DNA of 64,000 nt from Desulfomonile tiedjei (GTDB taxonomy: Bacteria; Desulfobacterota; Desulfomonilia; Desulfomonilales; Desulfomonilaceae), in NCBI GenBank assembly GCA_016218715.1, contig JACRDG010000032.1, forward strand, positions 124,001 through 188,000, in the 5' to 3' direction. The notes under the pieces are model-generated. The model saw only the letters and a list, made by a program, of their open reading frames with translations, was not told where the DNA came from and made no database searches. Of the stretch, positions 53,214 through 62,454 are shown piece after piece. Made by a program: the position numbers and the translations under genes. The number at the start of each line of letters is the position of its first letter. Position 1 is the first letter of the stretch.

Positions 53214-55814
53214 ATGGATGACGAAAACAAGACTCGTGAGCAACTCATCCGCGAGATTCAAGAGTTGCGAGACCGCCTTTCGGCCGCAAGATCCACGGGC
53301 GAAGAGCCTGCGGTTTCTGCTTCTGCGCCCAACCATTTCGGGTTTGCCGAATCCCCGACCCCGGAACCTGCCGACAACGGCACCCCCTCCCTCAAACCTT
53401 TTCCTTCTGGCGACACATTCACGGAAAGCATTGACCTGAGTTCGCTCTTTTCCAAGGACCTCACGGCATCGGGCAGCTTCGACGTAAGGAGCGAGATATG
53501 GGCCACTACTTTCGGAAAGGTAATGCGAGCGCTCCCCATTCCCGCGTTGCTCGTTGATGAGGCGTCGACCATCTCTGTGGCGAACGAAGCCTGGGGTAGA
53601 GTCAATCGGGATTACCGCGGCATCTTTGGCTCCACGTTCGCGAGTCTTTTTTCCTCGCCAGCGGCCGGACCGAAGGCCGAAGCGGTGCTGGATATGGTCT
53701 TTGCCGACAGAAAGCCTCGGGTCGCGGAGGCCAGGCTCAGCGTCGGAGATAACGGCATGTGGGGACGCTTGACGTTCAGATCCATTCGCATCTTCAACGA
53801 ACGGTTCGTACTGGTCCTGGTTGAGGATCTGACTCGTGAGAAGACCCAGTTGCTGGTCAATCGGAAGCAACGAGACGTACTTCAGCGCGAAATTGCGGAA
53901 CGCAAAGCTGCGGAAAAAGCCCTGCGAGAGAGCGAACAATTCCTCTCCAACATCTTTACGAGCATACAGGATGGTATTACCGTCCAGGACACCGAACTGA
54001 ACATTGTGCGGGCCAATCCCTCGGTGGAGCGACGGTTTGCCCACGCCATGCCGGTGGTCGGAAAGAAATGCTACGAGGCGTTCCATGGAAGGAGCCTCCC
54101 TTGCGAGACATGTCCCACTCAACGGGCCATCAAGACCGGGCAGCCCGCACACCAGGTGGTCAGCGACGAGAGCCCCGGCCGCGACGGGTTATGCTGGGCC
54201 GAGCTTCATGCTTTTCCGATGTTCGATCCGGCGACAGGTAAGCTCACGGGGGTTATCGAATACGCTGTTGACATCACCGAGCGCAAGCGCGCGGAAGACG
54301 AATTGAAAGCCCTTGAAAAGAGGAGTCGCCTACTTATCGAGGAATCCCCCATCGGAATTGCTATTCTGCAGCAGGGCAAAGTCGTCTACGTAAACCCGGC
54401 AGTCATGAGGATCTTCGGTCTCGAGAGTGCTGAAGCCTACATCGGTACTCCGGTGGAACAGTTCGTCATCCCCGCGGAAAGGGAGACGGTCCGGGAACGA
54501 TACGCGGACCGAATGGCCGGCAAACCGGTTTCCCTCTACTACGAGGCAACCGGCCTCAAACCGAACGGAGAGAACATTGACATAGCTGTGTGGCCGAGGC
54601 TGACCGCGTACCAGGGAGAGCCGGCCATCCTTGTCTTTACCGCGGACATCACCGAGTCCAAGGCGATGCGCGGGCAGCTTCTTCACGCGCAGAAGATGGA
54701 AGCTATAGGAACGCTGGCCGCAGGTATCGCTCACGAGTTCAATAATCTGCTCACCGTAGCCTCGGGGTACACCGAGCTTCTCATGGCCGGGAAAAGGGAA
54801 GGGGATCGGGATTATGCGGACCTGCAGAAGATAGCCGCATCATGCACGAGAGGGGCCGAACTCGTGACCAAGCTCCGCCTCCTCGCCAGAAAAGCAGAGT
54901 ACGCGTTTCGCACTCTGGATCTGAACCGCGAGCTTAATGAAACAGTGGAGCTACTGTCTCCCAGGCTCCCGGCGAATGTTGCGATAGACCTCCGCCTGGA
55001 TGCTTCACTCCGGCAAATCAGAGCTGATTCGAGCCAGGTGGCGCAGCTTGTGGTGAACCTGATGATGAATGCAGTCGATGCGATGTCCGAGGGAGGACAA
55101 CTGACCATTGAAACCAAGAACTGCACGCTCGATGAAGAATATTGCCGAGCGCACCTCGGAGCGAAGGCCGGTGATTACGTCCAGCTCACGGTTACCGATA
55201 CCGGACATGGGATGGATGATGAAACGGCTTCCCGCGTCTTCGAGCCGTTCTTCACGACCCGGGGTCTGGCCAACAGGTCCGGCCTGGGGCTTGCCATGGT
55301 CCACGGGATCGTTGAGCAGCATGGCGGCCACATCGCGTGCGAGAGCAAGGTCGGCAGCGGAACGACGTTCAGAATCTACCTCCCGGCAACGTCAGAGCCG
55401 GAACGAATCGAACGTGTCAGGGAAAAGGTAGCGATCCAGGGGGGAACCGAGACGGTCCTGGTCGTGGAGGACGAAGAACTGGTGAGGAACCTCTTGACCG
55501 AGATGCTCAGGAGGGTTGGATATGGAGTGCTCGCTGCTACCAACGGGCGGGAGGCCCTCACTGTCTACGACGAGGAACGCGGGCGGATTTCCCTCGTGGT
55601 TCTGGACCTGATTATGCCCCAGATGGGGGGCAGGGAGTGCCTCGGTCACCTCTTGCAGAGAAACCCGCAGCTCAAGGTCATTATCGCCACCGGGTATTCC
55701 GACGAAGCGAACCGGGATCAGCTCATCGAGGCCGGCGCAAGGGGATTCGTCAGCAAGCCCCTTGAGATGGCTCAATTCCTCCGGACCGTGCGAGAGGCCT
55801 TGGATAGGGACTGA
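53214..55814 (+). CDS. PAS-containing hybrid sensor histidine kinase
   Basis: 866 residues, no clear transmembrane helix, so probably cytoplasmic. A short coiled coil at the N-terminus is followed by a PAS-like region (about 100-210), a second coil, PAS domains at about 240-360 and 370-490 (the first with cysteines CYEAF and CETCPT), HisKA with His507 in GIAHEFNNLL, a HATPase domain (NLMMNAVDAM, DTGHGMDD, GLGLAMVHGI), and a receiver domain with Asp798 in VVLDLIMPQMGG. The ATG at 53214 has GGGGGG five bases upstream. No output regulator is adjacent. Confidence 0.93.
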   Translation: MDDENKTREQLIREIQELRDRLSAARSTGEEPAVSASAPNHFGFAESPTPEPADNGTPSLKPFPSGDTFTESIDLSSLFSKDLTASGSFDVRSEIWATTFGKVMRALPIPALLVDEASTISVANEAWGRVNRDYRGIFGSTFASLFSSPAAGPKAEAVLDMVFADRKPRVAEARLSVGDNGMWGRLTFRSIRIFNERFVLVLVEDLTREKTQLLVNRKQRDVLQREIAERKAAEKALRESEQFLSNIFTSIQDGITVQDTELNIVRANPSVERRFAHAMPVVGKKCYEAFHGRSLPCETCPTQRAIKTGQPAHQVVSDESPGRDGLCWAELHAFPMFDPATGKLTGVIEYAVDITERKRAEDELKALEKRSRLLIEESPIGIAILQQGKVVYVNPAVMRIFGLESAEAYIGTPVEQFVIPAERETVRERYADRMAGKPVSLYYEATGLKPNGENIDIAVWPRLTAYQGEPAILVFTADITESKAMRGQLLHAQKMEAIGTLAAGIAHEFNNLLTVASGYTELLMAGKREGDRDYADLQKIAASCTRGAELVTKLRLLARKAEYAFRTLDLNRELNETVELLSPRLPANVAIDLRLDASLRQIRADSSQVAQLVVNLMMNAVDAMSEGGQLTIETKNCTLDEEYCRAHLGAKAGDYVQLTVTDTGHGMDDETASRVFEPFFTTRGLANRSGLGLAMVHGIVEQHGGHIACESKVGSGTTFRIYLPATSEPERIERVREKVAIQGGTETVLVVEDEELVRNLLTEMLRRVGYGVLAATNGREALTVYDEERGRISLVVLDLIMPQMGGRECLGHLLQRNPQLKVIIATGYSDEANRDQLIEAGARGFVSKPLEMAQFLRTVREALDRD

Positions 55815-56161
55815 GGGGTTGTCCCCGAACCAGTGTTGCTTGATACCGATTGCCGGTAGTGGCACCCCGATCTACGAGCCTGTGATGGGGAGGTCGAATA
55901 CGCCACCGTATTTGTGCAGGTGCGCACTTGGTTGTCACTGAGGCTCGGACAAGTACAGGTTAACCAAAGAAAATAGACCTGTCCCCATCCGCTCCAGCGC
56001 TGCAGCCGCTTGTCGCAATCATGTCCGAAAACGTCTTGCCTCATTAGTGAAATGTGATCAACATAGGGTTACAGTCGTGGATCGTGTGAATCGTTGTTCA
56101 AAACACCGATAGGGTAAAATTTGGCAGGGATTTCGGCATCCATGCGCCGGAGGTGATAGAC
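55815..56161. other. intergenic region with repeat end and weak promoter
   Basis: TTGATACCGATTGCCGG at about 55839-55855 resembles the terminal sequence of the palindromic elements, and TAGTGGCACCCC next to it is the inverse of a motif at 15757-15770. TTGTTC (56094-56099) and TAAAAT (56115-56120), 15 bases apart, could be a weak promoter for the repair operon. No gene is supported. Confidence 0.4.
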
Positions 56162-57613
56162 ATGAGCCTCGATACGCGGATTTGCGAGAGGGCGCGGTTG
56201 GCGCGGGATCCTCGGTTCGACGGCCTGTTTTTCGTAGGTGTTTTGAGCACCGGTATTTATTGCCGCCCCATATGCCCTGCGCGTTCGCCGAAGCAGGAGA
56301 ACATTGTCTACTTCGCTTCGGCGGCTGCAGCGGCTGAAGCCGGGTTACGCCCTTGTCTGCGATGCCGGCCCGAGGCGGCGCCGGGCAGTCCGGCGTGGAA
56401 CGGTACATCCGCCACGGTTTCCCGGGCCATGATGCTGATCCGTCAGGGGGCGTTGAATGAAGGGAGCCTGGACGACCTGGCATCGAGGCTTGGTGTGGGC
56501 AGTCGCCACTTGCGGAGATTGTTTCAAACCCATATCGGCGCTTCGCCCAAAAGTCTCGCAACAACCCAGAAAATCCTGTTTGCAAAGAGGCTGCTGAGCG
56601 AAACAGCGCTGCCCGTCACCCAGATTGCGTTCGCATCGGGTTTTGGCAGCATCCGGCGGTTCAATGCCGCGTTTACCAGGATCTATGGCGCAACCCCATC
56701 GGCGCTTCGCAGGAGGAGCAAGAGCAACAAGACCTCCGGGAACGCACTGTTCCAATGCACGTTGACCTTGTCCTACCGCCCGCCATTTCACTGGCAGAGC
56801 ATGCTGGGGTTCTTCGAGGTACGGGCCATACCGGGCGTGGAGTTCGTTGAACGCGGTGTCTATCGTCGTACGATACGGATTAACGAGACCACCGGTGTGA
56901 TTTCCGTGGCCCACCAACCACGGAATAACGCGTTGATTCTGACAGTGGCCTTATCGGACAGCCGCGACCTCATGCACATTGTTGAGAGGGTTCGACGCAT
57001 GTTCGACCTGGATGCCAATATGACGGCCATTCATGATGCCTTGGCCGGAGATAGCGTCCTGGAAAGGCTGGTGCGCAAACAGCCCGGCCTCAGGCTTCCC
57101 GGCGCGTGGGATCCGTTTGAGACTGCCGTCCGGGCGGTGGTGGGCCAGCAGGTTTCCGTCAAAGGAGCCCGTACCGTTATCGGACGGATCGCCGCAAAGG
57201 CTGGGCCGCTGTTTGAATCCGCGGACGATCCGGAACTCACGCGCTTCTTCCCAACCGCGCGTGAGTTGAACGCTTGTGACCTGGGAATGGTCGGCATGCC
57301 CGAATCGCGCGCTCGGACGGTCCGAGCGCTAGCGGAGGAAGTGGATCGAGAAAGGTTTTCCTTTGTGGTGAAAGGGTCGCTTTCGAATTTCATTGAACGA
57401 TTGACTCGGATTCCCGGTATCGGGGACTGGACGGCCCAGTACATCGCCATGCGGGCAATGGGTGAACCCGACGCATTTCCAGCCGCGGATTTGGGCATTA
57501 TCAAGGCGCTGCAGCACGGCGATAAGCGGCTTACCCCGAAACAAATCCGGCAAAGAGCCGAACAGTGGCGCCCATGGCGTGCTTACGCGGCCATGTTCCT
57601 CTGGCACGGCTGA
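56162..57613 (+). CDS. Ada N-terminal/AraC regulator fused to AlkA 3-methyladenine DNA glycosylase
   Basis: 483 residues. Residues 1-75 are the Ada zinc domain with cysteines 34, 38, 65 and 68; Cys34 matches the methyl acceptor for phosphotriester repair. An AraC-type helix-turn-helix pair covers about 80-185. An AlkA N-terminal domain (about 195-305) and the HhH-GPD glycosylase follow, with IPGIGDWTAQYIAMRA and the catalytic Asp in FPAADLGII. It senses and excises alkylation damage. The ATG at 56162 follows GGAGGTGAT by a normal distance. The ogt gene is 13 bases downstream. Confidence 0.94.
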   Translation: MSLDTRICERARLARDPRFDGLFFVGVLSTGIYCRPICPARSPKQENIVYFASAAAAAEAGLRPCLRCRPEAAPGSPAWNGTSATVSRAMMLIRQGALNEGSLDDLASRLGVGSRHLRRLFQTHIGASPKSLATTQKILFAKRLLSETALPVTQIAFASGFGSIRRFNAAFTRIYGATPSALRRRSKSNKTSGNALFQCTLTLSYRPPFHWQSMLGFFEVRAIPGVEFVERGVYRRTIRINETTGVISVAHQPRNNALILTVALSDSRDLMHIVERVRRMFDLDANMTAIHDALAGDSVLERLVRKQPGLRLPGAWDPFETAVRAVVGQQVSVKGARTVIGRIAAKAGPLFESADDPELTRFFPTARELNACDLGMVGMPESRARTVRALAEEVDRERFSFVVKGSLSNFIERLTRIPGIGDWTAQYIAMRAMGEPDAFPAADLGIIKALQHGDKRLTPKQIRQRAEQWRPWRAYAAMFLWHG

Positions 57614-57626
57614 ACGGGAGAACGTT

Positions 57627-58103
57627 ATGTTCTACGACCATTTTGATACAGGCTTGATTGGAACCCTGACCCTTGTGGGAGACGAACAAGGGCTGCGGCA
57701 CATCGTTTTTTCAAAGAAAGAAAACTCCACCGTGGTCCAGGACGATTGGCAGAAGCAGCCTGAGTTCTTTGCACCGATCGAAGCCCAACTGCAGGCTTAT
57801 TTCAAGGGGGAACTCAAACGGTTCGGTCTTGAACTGGCGCTTGCGGGAACTCCTTTTCAGCTCAAAGTATGGGAGGCATTGCTCACCATCCCCTACGGAG
57901 AACTGGTCAGCTATAAAACCATCGCCGAGGCTATCGGCAACCCAAAAGCCTGCAGGGCTGTAGGCGCAGCCATCGGAAAGAACCCCATCCCTATCATTGT
58001 GCCGTGCCATCGGTGCGTCGGCAGCGACGGCTCGCTGACCGGATTCGGTGGCGGTCTGGACACCAAAAAGCGCCTCATTGACCTTGAGCGGTCCAGGCGT
58101 TGA
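57627..58103 (+). CDS. ogt: methylated-DNA-[protein]-cysteine S-methyltransferase
   Basis: 158 residues. It removes methyl groups from O6-methylguanine by suicidal transfer to the cysteine in IIVPCHRCVGSDG. The helix-turn-helix region YGELVSYKTIAEAIGNPKACRAVG is intact, with the GFGGGLDTKKRLIDLE tail. The ATG at 57627 has GGGAG six bases upstream; the frame is open further into the Ada-AlkA gene but not translated there. It completes an alkylation-repair operon with the upstream fusion. Confidence 0.95.
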   Translation: MFYDHFDTGLIGTLTLVGDEQGLRHIVFSKKENSTVVQDDWQKQPEFFAPIEAQLQAYFKGELKRFGLELALAGTPFQLKVWEALLTIPYGELVSYKTIAEAIGNPKACRAVGAAIGKNPIPIIVPCHRCVGSDGSLTGFGGGLDTKKRLIDLERSRR

Positions 58104-58172
58104 CTCATCGCGGACAAGGCTTTTGAGGGGTCACCCTTGCCGCGATTGCGTGCGCTTACCCGCCGTCAGTGA

Positions 58173-58886
58173 ATGAACGACCTCAGAGCCGGAGTAAGAG
58201 AAAAAACAGTGGAGTGGCCGCCGAAAATCCAGGTTGCAGGGGTTTCGTCACTGGAGGAAGCGCTATTCTGCCACAGCGTCGGCGTGGACGCGGTCGGCTT
58301 GACCATCGAGCTGCCGAGCGGAATACACGACGGGCTGACCACCGAGCGTGCGGTCTCCATCGTCGGGCAACTCCCGCAAGATCTACTCGTGGTCCTGATT
58401 ACGTACCTCGACACGGCCGAGGCAGCGGCACGGCTGGCCCGCGGGATCACCGCGGACGCGGTCCAGTTCCACGGCGGGATATCGGAACAGGAACTCCGTC
58501 TCTTCCGGACCCTTTGCCCGGTGGTCAAAATCATCGGCCGGGTCACGGTTTCCGGCGAGGCCGCGATCCCTGACGCGCAACGATTCACGCGACCTCTCTG
58601 GGATGCGTTGATCCTTGATTCTCTCGACCCGGGGACCGGGCGCGTCGGAGCGACGGGGCGTATCCACGACTGGTCCATCAGCAGCCGTATCGTGAAGGCT
58701 GCCCGCGTGCCGGTTATTCTCGCAGGAGGGCTCAACCCGGATAATGTGGCGGCCGCGATACGTTCAGTCCGGCCGCACGGGGTAGATGCGCACACCGGCC
58801 TGGAAGAACCGGACGGCACCAGAAGCTTTGATAAGATACGCGCGTTTGCCCAGGCTGCCCTTGCTGCGTTCGAGGAACGTGACTAA
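58173..58886 (+). CDS. phosphoribosylanthranilate isomerase-like protein without the catalytic cysteine
   Basis: 237 residues with the TrpF barrel. The late strands read ILDSLDPGTGRVGATG, DWSIS and PVILAGGLNPDNVAAAIRSV, then GVDAHTGLEE in place of the usual GVDVSSGVE. The first strand, normally K-x-C-G-I, reads KIQVAGVSS, so the general-base cysteine is missing, whereas the aspartate in ALILDS is kept. No other trp genes are near. The protein may carry a different isomerase reaction or a non-catalytic role. The start has no strong ribosome site. Confidence 0.75.
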   Translation: MNDLRAGVREKTVEWPPKIQVAGVSSLEEALFCHSVGVDAVGLTIELPSGIHDGLTTERAVSIVGQLPQDLLVVLITYLDTAEAAARLARGITADAVQFHGGISEQELRLFRTLCPVVKIIGRVTVSGEAAIPDAQRFTRPLWDALILDSLDPGTGRVGATGRIHDWSISSRIVKAARVPVILAGGLNPDNVAAAIRSVRPHGVDAHTGLEEPDGTRSFDKIRAFAQAALAAFEERD

Positions 58887-58964
58887 TTACTCGTTTTCAT
58901 AAATACGGTCTCGCTTGGAGGCTCTGCCCTCGGCTGTTCAGTGGGGCCGGCATCTTGCCGGTCC

Positions 58965-59140
58965 ATTAAGCCGTGACAGGCAAGAGGCCTGTCCCACCAA
59001 ATACAGCCAGAGAGGCCGCGAGGATGCACGGAAAACGCGTTCTCCGGAAATACGCTATCGCAGGGTGTGGTGAGCGAATCGAACCGCACCGTTCGAGGGC
59101 ATGGCTGCCGAGCAATGACCGAATGGCGGGTTCTACCCTA
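58965..59140. repeat. dispersed intergenic repeat, copy 2 (compound)
   Basis: It matches 521-612 over the blocks GGCAAG-GGCCTGTCCC, ATACAGCCAGAGAGG and GATGCACGGA, and continues with GGTGAGCGAATCGAACCGCA, shared with 6252-6271, and GCCGAGCAATGACCG, similar to 1542-1556. It precedes the GH57 gene and runs in the same frame as that gene without being coding. Confidence 0.6.
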
Positions 59141-59233
59141 TCCGCTTCCGGCTTGACCCATATCGATCCCGCGAATATCATCAAGACCGGATTCAGAAAA
59201 ACCTGCTTGAAACCCGAAACCACGTGTGTCGAT

Positions 59234-61672
59234 ATGAAGACGACGCGACCCCATTCCACGGCCGATTTCAAACGCTCCATCTGTATTCATGGCCACTTCT
59301 ACCAGCCACCTCGCGAAAACCCGTGGCTGGAAGAACTGGAAATCGAAGAGTCCGCCCACCCGTACCATGACTGGAACGAACGAATTGCAGCGGAATGCTA
59401 TACGACGAATGCTCAGGCCCGCCTTTTGGACCGCAGGGGCAGGCTGAGACGTATTATCAACAATTACGAATACATAAGCTTCGATTTCGGGCCGACCCTG
59501 CTCTCCTGGCTGCAGAGGCACTGCCCCGAAACGTACCAGGCCATTCTTGACGCGGATAAGGTCAGTCAGAAGACTCGTTCGGGACACGGGAACGCATTGG
59601 CTCATGCCTACAGCCACATGATCATGCCGTTGGCTTCCCGCCGTGACAAGATCACCCAGGTCGTCTGGGGAATCGAGGACTTTGCGAAGCGCTTCAACCG
59701 CGACCCTGAAGGGATATGGCTCCCGGAGACCGCAGTGGACGGCGAAACGCTCGCGGTTCTGGCTGATCACGGGATTCGCTTTACCATTCTGGCTCCGCAG
59801 CAGGCCCGGAGGTTCCGGGCCTCCCATCGAGACCCGTGGACTGAGTTGAACCCCGGGTCCATCGATCCGTCGCGCCCGTACGTATGCCCGCTCCCTCGCG
59901 GCCGTTCCATTGTGCTGTTCTTCTACGATGCCCCGATTTCACATTCCATAGCGTTCGAGCGACTGCTGGACAACGGAGCGGCCTTACGGGATCGTCTCCT
60001 CGACGGGTTCGCTCACGAAAGATCGTGGCCGCAACTGGTGCACATCGCTACGGACGGCGAATCGTACGGGCACCATCACCGGTTCGGGGAGATGGCTCTT
60101 GCGTACGCGCTGGAGCAATTGTGGGAAGATGCCACGATCCGCTTGACCAATTACGGAGAATACCTCGAGAATTCCCCTCCGGTGGCTGAAGCGGACTTCG
60201 TCGAAAACTCCTCGTGGAGCTGCGCTCACGGCATAGGGCGCTGGAACGACGACTGCGGCTGCTCGCTGTCGCAGAGGCCCGACTGGAACCAGCAGTGGCG
60301 CAAGCCGCTCAGGCAAGCCATGGATCTCCTGCGCGATCGCGTGGACAAGATCTTTGTGAAACAGGGCCGATCGTTGCTCAAAGATCCATGGGCCGCGCGT
60401 GATGCGTACATCGGCCTGGTCCTGGATCACCGGACCACCATGCATGAGTTTCTCGCGGTCCACGGGAAGCAAGGACTCCTGAAAGGGGAGCACGAGGCAG
60501 TCCTGCAGCTTCTTGAAATGCAGCGGCATCGCATGCTGATGTACACGAGCTGCGGGTGGTTCTTCGACGACATAAGCGGTATCGAGACCGCGCAGAATCT
60601 CTCGTACGCTGCCCGAGTGCTGCAACTCGCATACCCTTTCGACTCGGAACTTTCCGCGGCCTTTCTCAAGGTGCTCTCGCGCGCTCGGAGCAATATGAGG
60701 CCGCACCTCACCGGGGACGAACTGTTCCGACAGAAGATCGCTCCTCAGGTCGTGGATCTTCCCCGGGTGGCCGCGCACGAGGTCATATCGTCCGCGTTTG
60801 AAGATGTGCCCGCAAGGGGGAGGATCTATTGTTACGACGTCAAGATCTGGGACACGGTTCGAGAGGAATCGGGGGAACGAACGCTGCTGATGGGCCGGAT
60901 TTGGGTCAGAAGCCAGGTGACGGGTGAGGCCCGAAAGCTCGCTTTTGTCGTCGTTCATCTCGGCGGGGTGGATCTGCGGTGCTCGCTCGCCGCATTTACC
61001 ACGGAGGCGAAGTTCAAGTCGGCCGTTCGAGACATCCTCGCCACGTTCCAGAGCCAGTCATCCACGGAACTGGTCAGGAGGCTCGACCACTATTTTCCTG
61101 GAAAGTATTTTTCGCTTGGCGACCTTTTCGTGGACCAACGCCGGAAAATCGTCCGGTTACTCACCACGAGGATGTTCGAAGAACAGGCGCGGCTGCTGGA
61201 AAGCTTTTACAAACGAAACAGGGACGTGGCGAAAATGGTGATCGAGCACGATGCCATTCTCCCCGATACGTTCCTCGCGGCAGCCAGGTTCGTGCTCACC
61301 CGGAACTTCCTTATGGAGCTGGAGAAGCTCTCTCGGGGCGAGTTCCCCGACAGGCTGGCGAATGTCCTGGATGAAGAGCGCATATGGAAGATCGAGCCGG
61401 ACCTCTCCTCGGTGCAAAGGCTGATGGGTGCGCGCATCCTGGAGCTACTCCGCTGGCTCGCACACCATATGGAGGACGAAGCCGTCCCCCGCCAGATCGT
61501 GGATCTCCTCGACGTTGCTTCAAATCTGGACATGCCGCTCGACCTGGCAGATGCCCAGATCCTCTTCTTCCGGATCGTGCGGTCCGGCGAAGGGAGAGGG
61601 CCCGATAAGCTCTCCCCGTTGCTCGTCGAACTGGCAAACCGACTTGCCGTCCGAGTCGATGACCAAAAATAG
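59234..61672 (+). CDS. glycoside hydrolase family 57 / DUF3536 protein
   Basis: 812 residues. The N-terminal GH57-like barrel begins ICIHGHFYQPPRENPWLE (the conserved His-Gly-His-x-Tyr-Gln-Pro), has GIWLPETAVDGETLAVLADH around residue 165 with the candidate nucleophile glutamate, and ATDGESYGHHHRFGEMAL around residue 270. DUF3536 forms the C-terminal half. It is probably an alpha-glucan-acting enzyme in the cytoplasm; the exact reaction is unknown. The ATG at 59234 is chosen because the upstream part of the open frame is repeat sequence. Confidence 0.88.
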   Translation: MKTTRPHSTADFKRSICIHGHFYQPPRENPWLEELEIEESAHPYHDWNERIAAECYTTNAQARLLDRRGRLRRIINNYEYISFDFGPTLLSWLQRHCPETYQAILDADKVSQKTRSGHGNALAHAYSHMIMPLASRRDKITQVVWGIEDFAKRFNRDPEGIWLPETAVDGETLAVLADHGIRFTILAPQQARRFRASHRDPWTELNPGSIDPSRPYVCPLPRGRSIVLFFYDAPISHSIAFERLLDNGAALRDRLLDGFAHERSWPQLVHIATDGESYGHHHRFGEMALAYALEQLWEDATIRLTNYGEYLENSPPVAEADFVENSSWSCAHGIGRWNDDCGCSLSQRPDWNQQWRKPLRQAMDLLRDRVDKIFVKQGRSLLKDPWAARDAYIGLVLDHRTTMHEFLAVHGKQGLLKGEHEAVLQLLEMQRHRMLMYTSCGWFFDDISGIETAQNLSYAARVLQLAYPFDSELSAAFLKVLSRARSNMRPHLTGDELFRQKIAPQVVDLPRVAAHEVISSAFEDVPARGRIYCYDVKIWDTVREESGERTLLMGRIWVRSQVTGEARKLAFVVVHLGGVDLRCSLAAFTTEAKFKSAVRDILATFQSQSSTELVRRLDHYFPGKYFSLGDLFVDQRRKIVRLLTTRMFEEQARLLESFYKRNRDVAKMVIEHDAILPDTFLAAARFVLTRNFLMELEKLSRGEFPDRLANVLDEERIWKIEPDLSSVQRLMGARILELLRWLAHHMEDEAVPRQIVDLLDVASNLDMPLDLADAQILFFRIVRSGEGRGPDKLSPLLVELANRLAVRVDDQK

Positions 61673-61856
61673 GCCCGCCAAGCATCTTGCGCGGAGTCGA
61701 GGGGCAGTGGAGGCTCTGAAAGAGCTTTATTTTCCCCGCGTTTTGTGTGAAAATTCCAGACGAACCGGGAGTCTCCCCGCGGGATAACCGCAGAGAGAGG
61801 GCTCCCGCTGAATTGCTCTCTGGCCGTACTTGCAAGAACGGCTGGTGGAGCCGGCC

Positions 61857-61942
61857 GCGAGAGTGGCGGAATTTGGCAGACGCACCGGACTTAGGATCCG
61901 GCGGGGCAACCCATGGGGGTTCGAGTCCCCCCTCTCGCACCA
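61857..61942 (+). tRNA. tRNA-Leu (anticodon TAG)
   Basis: Class II tRNA with a variable arm. The acceptor GCGAGAG pairs with CTCTCGC, the anticodon stem CCGGA/TCCGG closes CTTAGGA with anticodon TAG, and a variable arm follows (GGGGCAACCC). The T arm contains GTTCGAGTC, and the CCA end is genomic (61940-61942). Confidence 0.97.
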
Positions 61943-61950
61943 TAGATATT

Positions 61951-62038
61951 GATTCGGTTGCAAAGAAATAACCTGGAGGGAACCTCTTTACACAAAGAAG
62001 TTCCCCCCAAGATTATTCTTTGAAGGCGACTTGGTACC
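61951..62038. repeat. short palindromic element with terminal inverted repeats (copy 5)
   Basis: Outer ends GATTCGGTTGCAAAGAAATA and the inverse of the right end (GGTACCAAGTCGCCTTCAAA) are related, and the core is the hairpin GGAGGGAACCTCTTT / AAAGAAGTTCCCCCC. It begins eight bases after the tRNA-Leu gene and could end that transcript. Confidence 0.7.
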
Positions 62039-62074
62039 AGGGCCATGCGCCGCGGCCGGCGGAAGGGTCACCCA

Positions 62075-62425
62075 ATGAAGCCAATTGGTGCTGTTTTGCT
62101 CGTGCTGTCGATATGTTTGCTGTCGGGAGTGAGCTGGGCACAATACTACTACTACAACGGATATGTGTACCAGTATCCTCCCGCTTACAACTCCGCCCCA
62201 CCGCCCAATCCCCAGGTTCCTAACGCCCAGATCCAGCGGCCTCAGCAGCCACGAGCAGGTGCAAAGGGCACTTGGGCAGGCCTGCGCCCATTCTTCCGGT
62301 CCAAATCAGTTCCTGAGACGATACGGCATTGGGACCGCAACAACCGGGTCGACGACTTTCTGGAACTCCAACGGGGGACGCTCGGACGAGAAACCGATCT
62401 CGAATACATGCTGAGAACATTCTGA
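62075..62425 (+). CDS. small secreted Tyr/Pro-rich protein
   Basis: 116 residues. A signal peptide ends at about residue 23 (SGVSWA). A Tyr- and Pro-rich segment (QYYYYNGYVYQYPP) leads into a Pro/Gln linker and a C-terminal basic-acidic domain ending RETDLEYMLRTF. I do not recognise it. The ATG at 62075 has GGAAGGG seven bases upstream; an ATG at 62045 would displace the signal peptide. It is convergent with the EI24-type gene. Confidence 0.7.
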   Translation: MKPIGAVLLVLSICLLSGVSWAQYYYYNGYVYQYPPAYNSAPPPNPQVPNAQIQRPQQPRAGAKGTWAGLRPFFRSKSVPETIRHWDRNNRVDDFLELQRGTLGRETDLEYMLRTF

Positions 62426-62454
62426 GAGGATGAAGCTTCCTGTGCCTGGGGGCT

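Noticed and set aside
58973-59233. N-terminal extension of the GH57 protein
   Set aside because: These 87 codons coincide with the dispersed repeat, also found outside genes at 521-612; the enzyme domain begins right after the ATG at 59234.
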